Source: Hygrocybe punicea
Taxonomy: Eukaryota; Basidiomycota; Agaricomycetes; Agaricales; Hygrophoraceae
Direction of reading: 5' to 3'
DNA: 64,000 nt
Assembly: GCA_963556145.1 (NCBI GenBank)
Contig: OY744462.1
Span: 3,844,001 to 3,908,000, forward strand
Numbering within the stretch: the stretch's first letter is position 1; each line of letters begins with the position of its first letter. Positions 33,180 through 45,145 of the stretch are shown here, one piece after another. The notes below the pieces were generated by a model, which worked only from the letters and a program-made list of their open reading frames with translations, searched no databases and was not told the DNA's origin. A program made the translations under genes and the position numbers.

Positions 33180-36100
33180 TTGCAGAAAATCCTGTGGCTG
33201 GTGCTAGATTCTTTCACTTTATGGTAGAACTATTTATCAAACATATCCTGGGAGTTGGTTCAAAGCATTCTGGCTTTTATGGTGACACCAAGGCATACTA
33301 TGGCACAGTGGAGCAACAAGGACGTCTCACACTTCATATGCACATGCTACTATGGCTCAAAGGATGTTTGTCACCTCAAGACATCAGGGACCGAATAATG
33401 GATCCCAACTCAGACTTTCAGCAAGTGTTTGTAGAGTATCTAGAAAGTGTGCACATTGGTGAATTCATGACTGGCACAATGGATGAAGTCAAAGATACAG
33501 TCAACCTGAAATCTAATCAAGAAGACTACAAAGATCCAACTCAGACTTTGCCTGAAGCCCACCCATGTGTACAATTATGCATGATGTGAACGGTGACATC
33601 AATTGTAATGATTGCAAACAGATGAATTCATGGTGGAACAGATTTGCAAACACTGTTGATCATTTGATTTTACGCTTCAATGTTCATAATTGTGGTAGAA
33701 ATAGTTCTAACAATGAGAAAGTCCATAGAAAAGACAGACCCAGTTGCATGAACAAGCATGGAAAATGCAAAGCTAGATTTCCCAGACCTTTGTTTGAATC
33801 AACACAGGTAGACCCAAAAACTGGTGCATTGAATATGAAAAAGGGTGAAGCTTGGATCAATACATTGACACCACTTGTTACATTTCTACGTCGCTGCAAT
33901 TCAGATATTACAAGTCTTCTTTCTGGTACTGCAATCAAAGCAATTGTAGCATATATTTCTGACTATATTACAAAACCTGGATTGAAAACATATAGTATAT
34001 TTGATACCATTAGAAGTGTGTTTGACAGAAACTCAGAAATGCTTGGAGGATCCATGAAAAGACAAGACAAAGCTAGAAAACTCCTCACCCAGATCATAAA
34101 TGCTTTGACTGCAAAACTTGAAATTGGGGGACCAATGGCTTCAATGTATCTGCTTGGCAACCCTGACCATTACACCAGTCACAAATTCATTCCTGTTTAT
34201 TGGAGAAACTATGTGAGAGAAGTCCAGAAAGCTTGGAATCCAGATGAAAATGATGGCATGCAAGTTGAATCTGAAAAAGTAGTCTTGCACAATCAAAAGG
34301 GAAAATTCATAGGACTATCTGCTGTGCATGACTACATTTACAGGCCAGCTCATTATAAAGACATGAATTTATATGAATGGGTGCAGGGTGCAGAAAGAGT
34401 CAAGAGGAACATTCAAAAAGCTCATGATGAAATAAACAGTGATGATGAGTTAGATGTCATGGAATCTGAGCCACAAACTGTAACTCACAAAAAATCTTCG
34501 AAATATAATGTACCTCCCAGTAATGACTGGAGCACAGAATTTGATGATCTGAATATCAAAGATGATGACAATTTCATAGAATGTGATTCAGAAGACAATG
34601 AGTCTGATACCACTAAGTCTGTCCAAGAAGATACCAAGCTTTTCCTAGAAGATCACCCATTGTATGAAACACACTGTATAAAATTCAGTGAAAAGAAGCA
34701 GCATGTTGTTCCAAACTTTGTTGGTGGTTCACTGCCCAGACGTGATAGAGGAGACAGAGAATATTATTGCACCACAATGCTTACTCTGTTCAAACCATGG
34801 AGATCTGGTCATGACCTGAAAAGTGAACTGGAATCATGGGATGAAGCATTGACTGATCATGAATTTACTGTTAGACAATTAGATATCATGGACAACTTTA
34901 ATCTGAGAGATGAATGCTTTGATGCTAGAGATGACTATTCTGCTCAGCTTAGACAAGGAGCAGTGTTAGATGGTACTTGTCCTCAATTTATGACTTCAGA
35001 CATGATTTCACACTTGGATTATGACAACATTCAAAATGGTGGTAACTTTGGAGATGACAATTATGAGCAGGACAAAAACAATGCGGATTATGGCACTAAC
35101 AAATATTCTGAACTTGGTCAACATGGTAGACTGATCAAAGCTCAAATGGATGCCACTGAACACATTGTCAGAAACATTGGTTGGCTTGATCCATGTCCAG
35201 ATGGTTCTATTACTGTAAATTCTGCTCCACTTGAAGTTGAAATGAATCAACCTGGTACTCAATGGAAACAACTGGTTGAAGAACAAAGACAAGATATATT
35301 AGATGAGAGAAATCAACAAATTCCTGCAAACTCAAAGTCTACTTCACACAAAACATATACTGATCCAAATGAAAATTATGTGATGATTGTGGACCAATCA
35401 TACTTGATGCAAACATTCAGAGCTGAAAATGCACAGCGACAAAAGCTAATTGATGCTACAGTTAGAAAATTCAGCTTGAACACTGAGCAGAAAAGAGCCT
35501 TTAGGATTATTGCAAATCACGCTTCGTCTCCCAGCAGTGACCAGTTGAAAATGAATATTGCTGGAATGGCTGGCACTGGAAAATCACAAGTCATCAAAGC
35601 AGTTGTTGATTTCTTTGACAATGTACATGAGTCTCACAGATTTGTTATTCTTGGTCCTACTGGTACATCTGCAGCTCTGCAAAATGGCTCAACTTATCAC
35701 TACTTCCTAGGCATCAATCCAAACATGTCAAATAGAAATGAAGCACTGGGCATTGCTCAGCTCAAAGGTAGACTAGAAGGAGTTGACTATATTTTCATTG
35801 ATGAAGTCTCAATGCTGTCTTGTCATGATCTCTATAAAATCAGTGCCAGACTGGCTAAAGCTTTGAACATACATGACATCCCATTTGGTGGAATCAACAT
35901 GATATTTGCGGGAGACTTTGCACAGTTACCACCAGTTGGACGTGCATCATTGTACAGTGGAACAGTTGGCACTCAGATCACATCAGCCTTGACCACACAC
36001 TCTCAAGAAACTGCCATTGGAAAAGCACTCTGGCATCAAGTGACCACAGTGGTGATTCTCAGAGAAAACATAAGACAGAGGACACAAACAACTGAAGATG

Positions 36101-38184
36101 CATTGTTCAGAACTGCCCTTGTCAACATGCGCTATGGCAAGTGTACTGCACAGGACATTCAATTTTTGAGAACCAGAATTGCAGGCAAACGTCCAGACCA
36201 GCCCAATGTTGCCTCAAAGAATTTTAGAAATGTTCCTATCATATGTGGCATTCACTCACAAAAGGATCAGATCAATCTTCTTGGATGTGAAAGATTTGCT
36301 TCTGACACCAACCAGAACTTGACCAACTTCTATTCCATTGATAAGTGGGGAAAAGACAAGGATTCTGTGAGAAGCAAGTCCCAATCAAAAGCTATACATC
36401 AATCCAGTGACATAGACTTTGATACACAAAGAGAGATATGGAAAGTGCGACATGCTGCCACTGATAACTTTGCTGGGAAACTCTCATTGTGTCTTGGTAT
36501 GCCTGTGATGCTTCGCAACAATGATGCCACTGAGCTCTGCATTACAAAAGGACAAGAGGGATTTGTTGTTGGCTGGCAGTCACTGAAAGCAAGTCATGGC
36601 AAAAGAGTACTTGACACATTATTTGTTGAACTAGACAAACCTCCAAAGCGGGTACAGATTCCAGGACTTCCTGACAATGTAGTGCCCATTGTAAAAAACA
36701 CCAAGACCATTCAGTGTGTATTTCCCAGTGACCTAAAGGAATCCATTGAGAGACAACAAGTCTGGGTGCTTCCCAACTTTGCAATGACTGCTCATGCTGC
36801 TCAAGGAAAAACACGTCTATTCAATGTTGTGCACTTAAACAGTTGCTTCAACCACATGTCATATTATTCTTCCTTGTCTAGAAGTGCTTCTGCTGCTGGA
36901 ACTGTAATAATTCAAGGCTTTAACACTAAAGTCATCACTAGAGGTTGTTCTGGATATCTTAGACAAGAATTTAGAGAATTAGAATTGCTTGATGAGATTA
37001 CAAGGATTAGATATGAAGGCACTTTACCTGACCACATTGTTGCTGGTACACGCTCAGTTATGCTTCGAAACTTTCAGCAGTGGAAGGGAATTTACTATGT
37101 TCCTGCCAAAACTGATACTGCTATTAAATGGTCACCAACTGATCCACTACTATTGGCTCATAGCATCCCTGACAGCCCATGGCAATTGGTTGAAAAAGGC
37201 AAAGGTAAACAGAATGTAGCTATAGTTGCAACTTCATTTGTTCCAGCACAAGGTTCAGTTGCTATTGCTTCCACCCACAAACATTCACTTGACACAAACA
37301 ATGAACCAGTAGTTAAAAGGCCTCGGATCACCAAAGACCATGTCAACCAAGGATCCACAAGCAAGCAACAGGTCATTAACTCTCCAGCTGGACTGATCTG
37401 GGATAGAAATGACTACAGCTGTGCATATGACTCATTGTTGGTCATTCTGTTCAATCTGTGGAAAGACAATCATGCAGAGTGGTCCACAGTATTCAGAAGC
37501 ATGAATGATCATTTGACCACATTGTCTCATGGTTTTCCACAGGTGTTGCACAAAAATGTGGCATTTGAACAGCTAAGAGATCATCTTAGAACTACACTGC
37601 ATAACATGAATCCTACAGACTTTCCTAGAGGCACTGTGGGCATCAGTGTTGCAAATCTGGCTATGGAGTTGTTTAAAGTCAATAACATTGTAGCCTCTTC
37701 TCAACATGAATGTTCTCAATGTGACTTTGCAGAAGAACCCATTGATGACAGACTAGGCTATGTGTTACATGTTGATGACACCATTAAACAGTCTACCATG
37801 AATTGGATTGATACCTTGTCACAGAAAACCAATAGAAGATGTCCTGATTGCAACAGTAGAATGAAACAACTTGTATTTTATAATGAAGCACCACACATTC
37901 TTGTTCTAGAGTATCCATTCAAAAACATTGAAACCAGTCATAGACTAGAATTTGTTTCAGAGACTGACACAAAGACATTAGAACTTAGAGGCATTGTATA
38001 TCATGGTCAATATCATTTCACATCACGTATTTTTACTCCACAGAAACAAGTATGGTATCATGATGGAATGATTACAGGCAACTCTTGTTCCAGAGACACT
38101 GACCTTACACAACTTTCAGACCATGATATCAGACACTGTAAAAAGAGAAACCTTGTACTAGCTATTTATGCTCAGAGCCTTTGA
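33180..38184 (+). pseudogene. Helentron copy A: Rep, PIF1-type helicase and USP-like protease
   Basis: The nuclease part (33180-33589) has the HUH motif in TLHMHMLLWL (His codons 33335-33343). A one-base frameshift near 33560 separates it from a 1539-residue frame starting at 33565. That frame carries the two Rep tyrosines (Y130 and Y134, AYISDYITK), then an acidic linker. The PIF1-like helicase follows: Walker A GMAGTGKSQ near residue 667, Walker B YIFIDEVSMLS near 740, FAGDFAQLPPVG, LRENIRQR, NFAMTAHAAQGKTR and YYSSLSRSASAAG. The last ~265 residues form a cysteine-protease-like domain: Cys1286 in NDYSCAYDSLLVILF, CxxC pairs 1383/1386 and 1426/1429, and His1484 in GQYHFTSRIF followed by WYHDGM. 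That order (Cys box, zinc ribbon, His box) matches USP/UCH proteases. Only the frameshift and the insertions upstream prevent full expression. Start of the 1539-residue frame is not a genuine start. Confidence 0.9.
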
Positions 38185-38647
38185 GCATCCTCCTTGAGGT
38201 CAAGCACAGCTGTCTTCATGTGGTAATCTGTTGTGTAGCATTCAAGGTCATGCATGGAGAAGTAGGGTTGAGCAAATGTGAGTTAATTGTCAGCACACTG
38301 TTTGGGGGGCAGTTGTGTTTGGCAGTTGACCTGTTGCTCCCTGAGCAATTGCTTCATGGCTGAGAGTGTTGCATGATGGTGCAACACAGGGGAGATGGCA
38401 GGTAGAGAGGAGGTTGATGAAGAATCAAGACACTCTATGTAGATTTATTTTATGCTAATTTCTATGTTGCAGAGGTGGGAGGTGGGCTTATTAGAATAAT
38501 ATGCAACATGCAACACATGCTATGTATCTGATGCCATATGTAACATGCTTTATGCAATTGAATCTTATTTCTTAATTCAATAAAGAAATGAGGAGGGGGA
38601 AAAAAGAACTCGTTCATGCCATGCGCAGCACTGGCCCAATAAACAAG
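38185..38647 (+). mobile_element. 3' end of autonomous Helentron copy A
   Basis: The untranslated tail after the USP-like domain ends with GAACTCGTTC, a hairpin (GCCATGCGCAGCACTGGC) and CCAATAAACAAG. This is the same 3' structure as in H4 and in reverse in H2, H3, H5 and H6, proving that the short elements belong to this autonomous family. The next base is copy B sequence in the opposite orientation (TTTAATGGTGTC). Confidence 0.88.
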
Positions 38648-41600
38648 TTTAATGGTGTCATCAGCATGTAATACATAGCCTAGTCTGTCATCAATGGGTT
38701 CTTCTGCAAAGTCACATTGAGAACATTCATGTTGAGAAGAGGCTAGAATGTCATTGACTTTAAACAACTCCATAGCCAGATTTGCAACACTGATGCCCAC
38801 AGTGCCTCTAGAATAGTCTGTAGGATTCATGTTATGCAGTGTAGTTCTAAGGTGATCTCTGAGCTGTTCAAATGCCACATTTTTGTGCAACACCTGTGAA
38901 AAACCATGAGACAATGTGGTCAAATGATCATTCATGCTTCTGAATACTGTGGACCACTCTGCATGATTGTCTTTCCACAGTTCAAACAGCATGACCAACA
39001 ATGAGTCATATGCACAGCTGTAGTCATTTCTATCCTAGATCAGTCCAGCTGGAGAGTTAATGACCTGTTGCTTACTTGTGGAACCTTTGTTGACATGGTC
39101 TTTGGTGATCCGAGGCCTTTTAACTACTGGTTCATTGTTTGTGTCAAGTGAATGTTTGTGGGTGGAAGCAATAGCAACTGAACCTTGTGCTGGAACAAAT
39201 GAAGTTGCAACTATAGCTACATTCTGTTTACCTTTGCCTTTTTCAACCAATTGCCATGGGCTGTCAGGGATGCTATGAGCCAATAGTAGTGGATCAGTTG
39301 GTGACCATTTAATAGCAGTATCAGTTTTGGCAGGAACATAGTAAATTCCCTTCCACTGCTGAAAGTTTCGAAGCATAACTGAGCGTGTACCAGCAACAAT
39401 GTGGTCAGGTAAAGTGCCTTCATATCTAATCCTTGTAATCTCATCAAGCAATTCTAATTCTCTAAATTCTTGTCTAAGATATCCAGAACAACCTCTAGTG
39501 ATGACTTTAGTGTTAAAGCCTTGAATTATTACAGTTCCAGCAGCAGAAGCACTTCTAGACAAGGAAGAATAATATGACATGTGGTTGAAGCAACTGTTTA
39601 AGTGCACAACATTGAATAGACGTGTTTTTCCTTGAGCAGCATGAGCAGTCATTGCAAAGTTGGGAAGCACCCAGACTTGTTGTCTCTCAATGGATTCCTT
39701 TAGGTCACTGGGAAATACACACTGAATGGTCTTGGTGTTTTTTACAATGGGCACTACATTGTCAGGAAGTCCTGGAATCTGTACCCGCTTTGGAGGTTTG
39801 TCTAGTTCAACAAATAATGTGTCAAGTACTCTTTTGCCATGACTTGCTTTCAGTGACTGCCAGCCAACAACAAATCCCTCTTGTCCTTTTGTAATGCAGA
39901 GCTCAGTGGCATCATTGTTGCGAAGCATCACAGGCATACCAAGACACAATGAGAGTTTCCCAGCAAAGTTATCAGTGGCAGCATGTCGCACTTTCCATAT
40001 CTCTCTTTGTGTATCAAAGTCTATGTCACTGGATTGATGTATAGCTTTTGATTGGGACTTGCTTCTCACAGAATCCTTGTCTTTTCCCCACTTATCAATG
40101 GAATAGAAGTTGGTCAAGTTCTGGTTGGTGTCAGAAGCAAATCTTTCACATCCAAGAAGATTGATCTGATCCTTTTGTGAGTGAATGCCACATATGATAG
40201 GAACATTTCTAAAATTCTTTGAGGCAACATTGGGCTGGTCTGGACGTTTGCCTGCAATTCTGGTTCTCAAAAATTGAATGTCCTGTGCAGTACACTTGCC
40301 ATAGCGCATGTTGACAAGGGCAGTTCTGAACAATGCATCTTCAGTTGTTTGTGTCCTCTGTCTTATGTTTTCTCTGAGAATCACCACTGTGGTCACTTGA
40401 TGCCAGAGTGCTTTTCCAATGGCAGTTTCTTGAGAGTGTGTGGTCAAGGCTGATGTGATCTGAGTGCCAACTGTTCCACTGTACAATGATGCACGTCCAA
40501 CTGGTGGTAACTGTGCAAAGTCTCCCGCAAATATCATGTTGATTCCACCAAATGGGATGTCATGTATGTTCAAAGCTTTAGCCAGTCTGGCACTGATTTT
40601 ATAGAGATCATGACAAGACAGCATTGAGACTTCATCAATGAAAATATAGTCAACTCCTTCTAGTCTACCTTTGAGCTGAGCAATGCCCAGTGCTTCATTT
40701 CTATTTGACATGTTTGGATTGATGCCTAGGAAGTAGTGATAAGTTGAGCCATTTTGCAGAGCTGCAGATGTACCAGTAGGACCAAGAATAACAAATCTGT
40801 GAGACTCATGTACATTGTCAAAGAAATCAACAACTGCTTTGATGACTTGTGATTTTCCAGTGCCAGCCATTCCAGCAATATTCATTTTCAACTGGTCACT
40901 GCTGGGAGACGAAGCGTGATTTGCAATAATCCTAAAGGCTCTTTTCTGCTCAGTGTTCAAGCTGAATTTTCTAACTGTAGCATCAATTAGCTTTTGTCGC
41001 TGTGCATTTTCAGCTCTGAATGTTTGCATCAAGTATGATTGGTCCAACTCATCAATAGGTGGAGGCAAGATGTCATAAATCTTTGGAGTTGGATTAGCAA
41101 ATGTGATGGCATTGGCTCTCATTTTGTGCATTCCAGATGAAACTCGAACTATACATCTCTTATGTCTCACTCTAGCAATTAACAGTTGCTCAGCATAAGA
41201 CAAGTTGCTCAATTGTTCTGGAACTTTACCAAGCCATAAGCCATTTGCAAGTGACATAGTTGGACATTTGCCTTTGGACAATGACTTGCAACACTTTTTG
41301 CAAATGTCAAGCAAGTCATCAATGATTACAGGGCCATCTGTAGATTCTATGGGATCATTTACTGAGAAGCGCTGTTTTTGTGTTATACCAGCTTGTTTCA
41401 AACAACTCAAATTCAAGTCTGTGTAGCTTTGCAATTGAGAGACTGGAGTCAATCTTCCACAGACAGCACAACCAGATTCAATGAAATTGTTTGCAGAGGT
41501 ATCACTACAAAACCCTGAAATAATAGTGTATTGCAATTTTGCCGAAGGTGGAACTGGAGGGAATTGTATATTGTCTCTGTATGTTTGAACAGCGATCTGA

Positions 41601-43165
41601 TTTATTTGTGCATGCTGCTCAGGGTGATTTATGGTATGTCTTCTAACTGCATTTAGTGTGTATTGTAGATGCATTTCATTATGATCAACTTTGAATTTGG
41701 TAACAGCTGCAAGGTTTTGTGTTGCATGCTTCTCAGGATGTTCTAGATGGAATTTCTGCACAGCTGCAAGGTTTTGCATAACATGCTTTTCAGGATTTTC
41801 CAGATGAAATTTCTGTACAGCTGCTAGATTTTGTTTAGCATGCTTGTCAGGGTTTTCATTATGAAATTTTTGTACAGCAGTCAGATTTTGTTTTGCATGT
41901 TTGTCAGGATGTTGTGCTTTAAACTTATTGACTGCTCTGATGTTCAAGGTTTTCTTGTGAATTGCAATTGCTTCTTTATCAACAAATTCAATGTATTCAA
42001 AGACAGATAAAAATTCAGGGCAGTTGCAGCACACATGAGTCTGAATTGCATTTTGAATTGATGCATGATTCATTGTTGAGTGAACATGAATGCTATGACT
42101 AGCTGCAATCACCTTCAAGTTTGCAATGGTCAACTTTGGAATCAACAGTTCAAATGGGTGATTTACAATTATGAATGACTTCTCAGATGATAATTCCAGA
42201 GAGTGTGCTTCATTTTTTGTCATGTAAGAGTAGAATTTACACTTGGCTGTATCCATACTAGCATTGTCATTGATTGAAGCAGGCATTAGTTCTTGAAGTG
42301 AGAATACATGTGCTTTGCCTCCACCAATACAGTCAATATGAGTGTTAGCACTGAAAGATATATTGTCAGACTTGAAAATGTCAAATAATTTCGAAGTTTT
42401 ATTGCAAATATAGTGAGCAGACACTTGACAAGCTAGGTAATGATATAGAACCAAGAAGAACAACAGAATGGCTCCATTGGCTAATATAGGTTGTTTTGTA
42501 ACATATTTCAAGTAAGCTCTGAAGTCATGTTTTCTGAACACATTCTGTTGAAGTTTCAACTTAATATACATGCATTTATTAGCCATGCTAGTTGTACAAT
42601 GATACACAGTAAGCAAATCAAACATGTTTAAGATAACTCTGGCATATAGTTCAAATAGAAAAGAGGTATGAGTTAATTGAGAACTAGATAGAACAAATTC
42701 AATACTGTTGTGGACACTTGTGAATTTTTCAGGGATTTGTGATGTGAAAGAAGAGGTGGACTGGAGACCAATTTGAGGAACAGAGACTAAACTTGGTAAA
42801 TAAGTGAAATTTTCATGCTTTGGCAAATTGTCTTTGTAAAAATTCAAAGTAACTGGGCATAGAGTGACATTTGGTATGACAGAGACAGTTGGTGTGACAT
42901 GGACGGTTTGTATGACACTTGCAGGAGGCACAAGGCCAATCCCAGTGACAGCACATTGTGCCCAAAATATTGCAATGATAAAAATCATAAGACATTGTGA
43001 CAATGATGACATTTTTAACATTTTTGTGAACAGGTTTATAGTTTTTTTGAAAATAAAAGCTGGATGATAATATGGATATGTCAAATATATCTGGAGAAGA
43101 TGAATAAACAACATACCAATACAAATTCCAGCACAAAGAGCAGTAAAAATCGAAAAAATCCACAA
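38648..43165 (-). pseudogene. Helentron copy B with Rep deleted, opposite strand to A
   Basis: Reading right to left: hydrophobic stretches near the start (LLFFLVLYHYLACQV and others), CIGGGKAHVF, and a SAP-like pair (KLTIANLKVIAASHSIHV). About seven 20-residue repeats follow (HPEKHATQNLAAVTKF), then CAVCGRL and CKKCCKSL, then the first part of DUF6570 up to PPPIDELD. The frame then jumps straight to DQSYLMQTF of the helicase, so the rest of DUF6570 and all of Rep (HUH and Y2) are missing. The helicase is nucleotide-identical to copy A in the stretch I compared. TAG at 39035-39037 replaces Trp of GLIWDRND; the USP-like domain continues in the same frame to 38648, where it is cut in DDTIK by the end of copy A. 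The start codon is uncertain: hydrophobic N-terminal sequence may be untranslated. Confidence 0.88.
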
Positions 43166-43269
43166 AATTTTGCATTTTAGGCCTATAAATAAATATAATA
43201 TGTAAACATTTGATCATAGATGGTAATAGATTCATACCTGAGCCAGAAAAGATCCACTGCAAACCTGTA

Positions 43270-43985
43270 GGTTAAAAAGTGAGCTTATACAATCTAAAAA
43301 GGTGAAAAAATGCGAAATTTCCACATACTTTGAACGTTGACAGTGAGATTGGCTATCAAATGATAGATTATGTCAACCAATGATAATTTACACCAATAAA
43401 AGACATTACCAGTGCTCCAAGATACAAAACAGAGCCAGAAAAAAGAAAAAGCACAAAAAATTGAAGAAATTTCAACTTTTATGTCTATAAAAGGCAATAT
43501 TATGTCAGCATTGGACCCTGAATGGTCCGGGCACATCACCTGATCCAAATCGCTGTTTTCGGAGTCTGAATATGGAAAAATGAGCTTAAACAAGCCAAAA
43601 AGATGAAAAAATGCAAAATTTACACATACTTTGAAAATTGAAAGGGAGATGAGCTGTAAAATGATAGATTATGTTAACAAACAACAGGATATACCAATTG
43701 AAGACATTACCAGTGGTCCAGGAAATAAAACAGAGCCACAGGAAATAAAAAGCACAAAAATCCGAAGAATTTTGCACTTTTATGTCTAAAAAGGAAAGCT
43801 TATGTCAGCATTGGACCCTGAATGGTCCGGGCACATCACCTGATCCAGAAAACATTTTTTCGGAGTCTAAATATGGAAAACTGAGCTTAAACGAGCCAAA
43901 AAGGTTAAAAAACGCGGACTTAACGCACCAAATGGGGAAGGTGGTGGTTCAGGTTCAAGAGGCAAAAGCGCAATAAGGTTCAAAG
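43270..43985. repeat. 299-bp tandem repeat upstream of copy B
   Basis: GACCCTGAATGGTCCGGGCA occurs at 43513 and 43812, and AAAAAGGTGAAAAAATGC-type text recurs at about 43300 and 43600, giving two full units and a partial third. Its position 5' of the copy B gene parallels the 30-bp minisatellite 5' of copies E and F. Confidence 0.8.
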
Positions 43986-44304
43986 TCTGGGTTCAAATGG
44001 TGATCTGACTAATGATTACATAATCATGATTACATAAGAAAATTGACTAAAACTAAAATTGAAATACAAAGTAATCTAACCATATTGGGTTTGTTTATTT
44101 GTATTTGTTTGTTAGATGGTCAAGTAGAAACATCACTCACAAATGTCTAGTGATAATATTTATGGAAGAGCACATTATTTGTCTTTGTTTATATCTATTT
44201 GTATTTGTTTACTAAAGCTCAAATAACACTATATAAACTCAAACATCTGATGAAATATATGTTATTACATATATAATTAGATTTTGTAGATGCAATGAAG
44301 TTTA
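43986..44304. other. AT-rich interval, no feature seen
   Basis: AT-rich, with two copies of a TTTGTATTTGTTT motif. There is no open frame and no recognised terminus. A rearrangement breakpoint between copies A and B is inferred to lie in or near this stretch. Confidence 0.4.
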
Positions 44305-44687
44305 CACAGGGTGCATGGTAGCATACTGTATAATGCAGTATGTTGAATTTATTGGACAAGTATACTAAATATTGTTATCATATTGTTGCACAAAGTATTC
44401 AAAAAGTATTCAAAATGATGATTCAATATTTTAAAACATGGTACATTACCAGTATTGAATGGCAATTTTACAATACTACTTCAATAATTTCAGTAAATGT
44501 CTTGTTATTCAAGCAGTATTCTAAAAGTGTCATTCAATACTAGTAATTTACTTTGTCTCAAAATATTGAATCATCATTTTGAATACTCTTTGAATACTGT
44601 GTGCAACAATATGATAACAATATTCAGTATACTTGTCCAATAAATTCAACATACTTCATTACATAGTATGCTACCATGCACCCTGTG
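44305..44687. mobile_element. Foldback element with 3-bp TTA duplication
   Basis: A 383-bp palindrome whose ends, CACAGGGTGCATGGTAGCAT and its complement, match those of 31828-32676. The flanks are TTA (44302-44304 and 44688-44690). The arms diverge from the larger copy toward the centre. It is non-coding. Confidence 0.87.
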
Positions 44688-44690
44688 TTA

Positions 44691-44933
44691 TGATGATCAG
44701 TATGAAATTTGGCATATATTATGAAAAATTGCCTTATATAGTTAGACTGGTCACATGTGACTGTCACCATTGTGATCGGCACAAAATTTGGTATATACTA
44801 TAAGAAATTACCTTATATGGTTAGAGCGGTCACATGTGACTGTCACACCTTACCCGAAATGGTTACATTAGTCAGCAGTTCAATTTGCAGCTGATTCTGA
44901 TAAGAATTGAGACCAGTACGAATATTTTGAATA
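44691..44933 (-). mobile_element. Helentron-family 5' region, first part (split by Helitron)
   Basis: It carries the family's GGTCACATGTGACTGTCACC blocks and the CAGCTGATTCTGATAAGAAT segment, ending GAATATTTTGAATA. It resumes at 53506 with TAATTGGAAGG. In uninterrupted copies these are contiguous (GAATATAATTGGAAGG), so the Helitron at 44934-53505 split it. Confidence 0.88.
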
Positions 44934-45145
44934 TCTAAAAGGAAGGGGAGGAAGGGGGGTCTGTGGCGTGGGTATTCGGTTATGGTCGCGTTTTGCTCGC
45001 GTGTCGCCACGTTTCGTCGCTTATACTTGTGTGGTCTCGCTTGCTTAGCCACGCGAGGCCTTTGTCCCCTAGCGAGGCGAAGCCGAGCCGTTTTGGGTGC
45101 AAGCCATTTTGGCTGCGACGCGAAGCGGAGCCCAACATCCCCCAT

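Noticed and set aside
36542..36814. Antisense frame in the helicase, repeated identically at 39622-39894
   Set aside because: The duplication reflects copy A and B identity; the frame is a shadow of the helicase gene.
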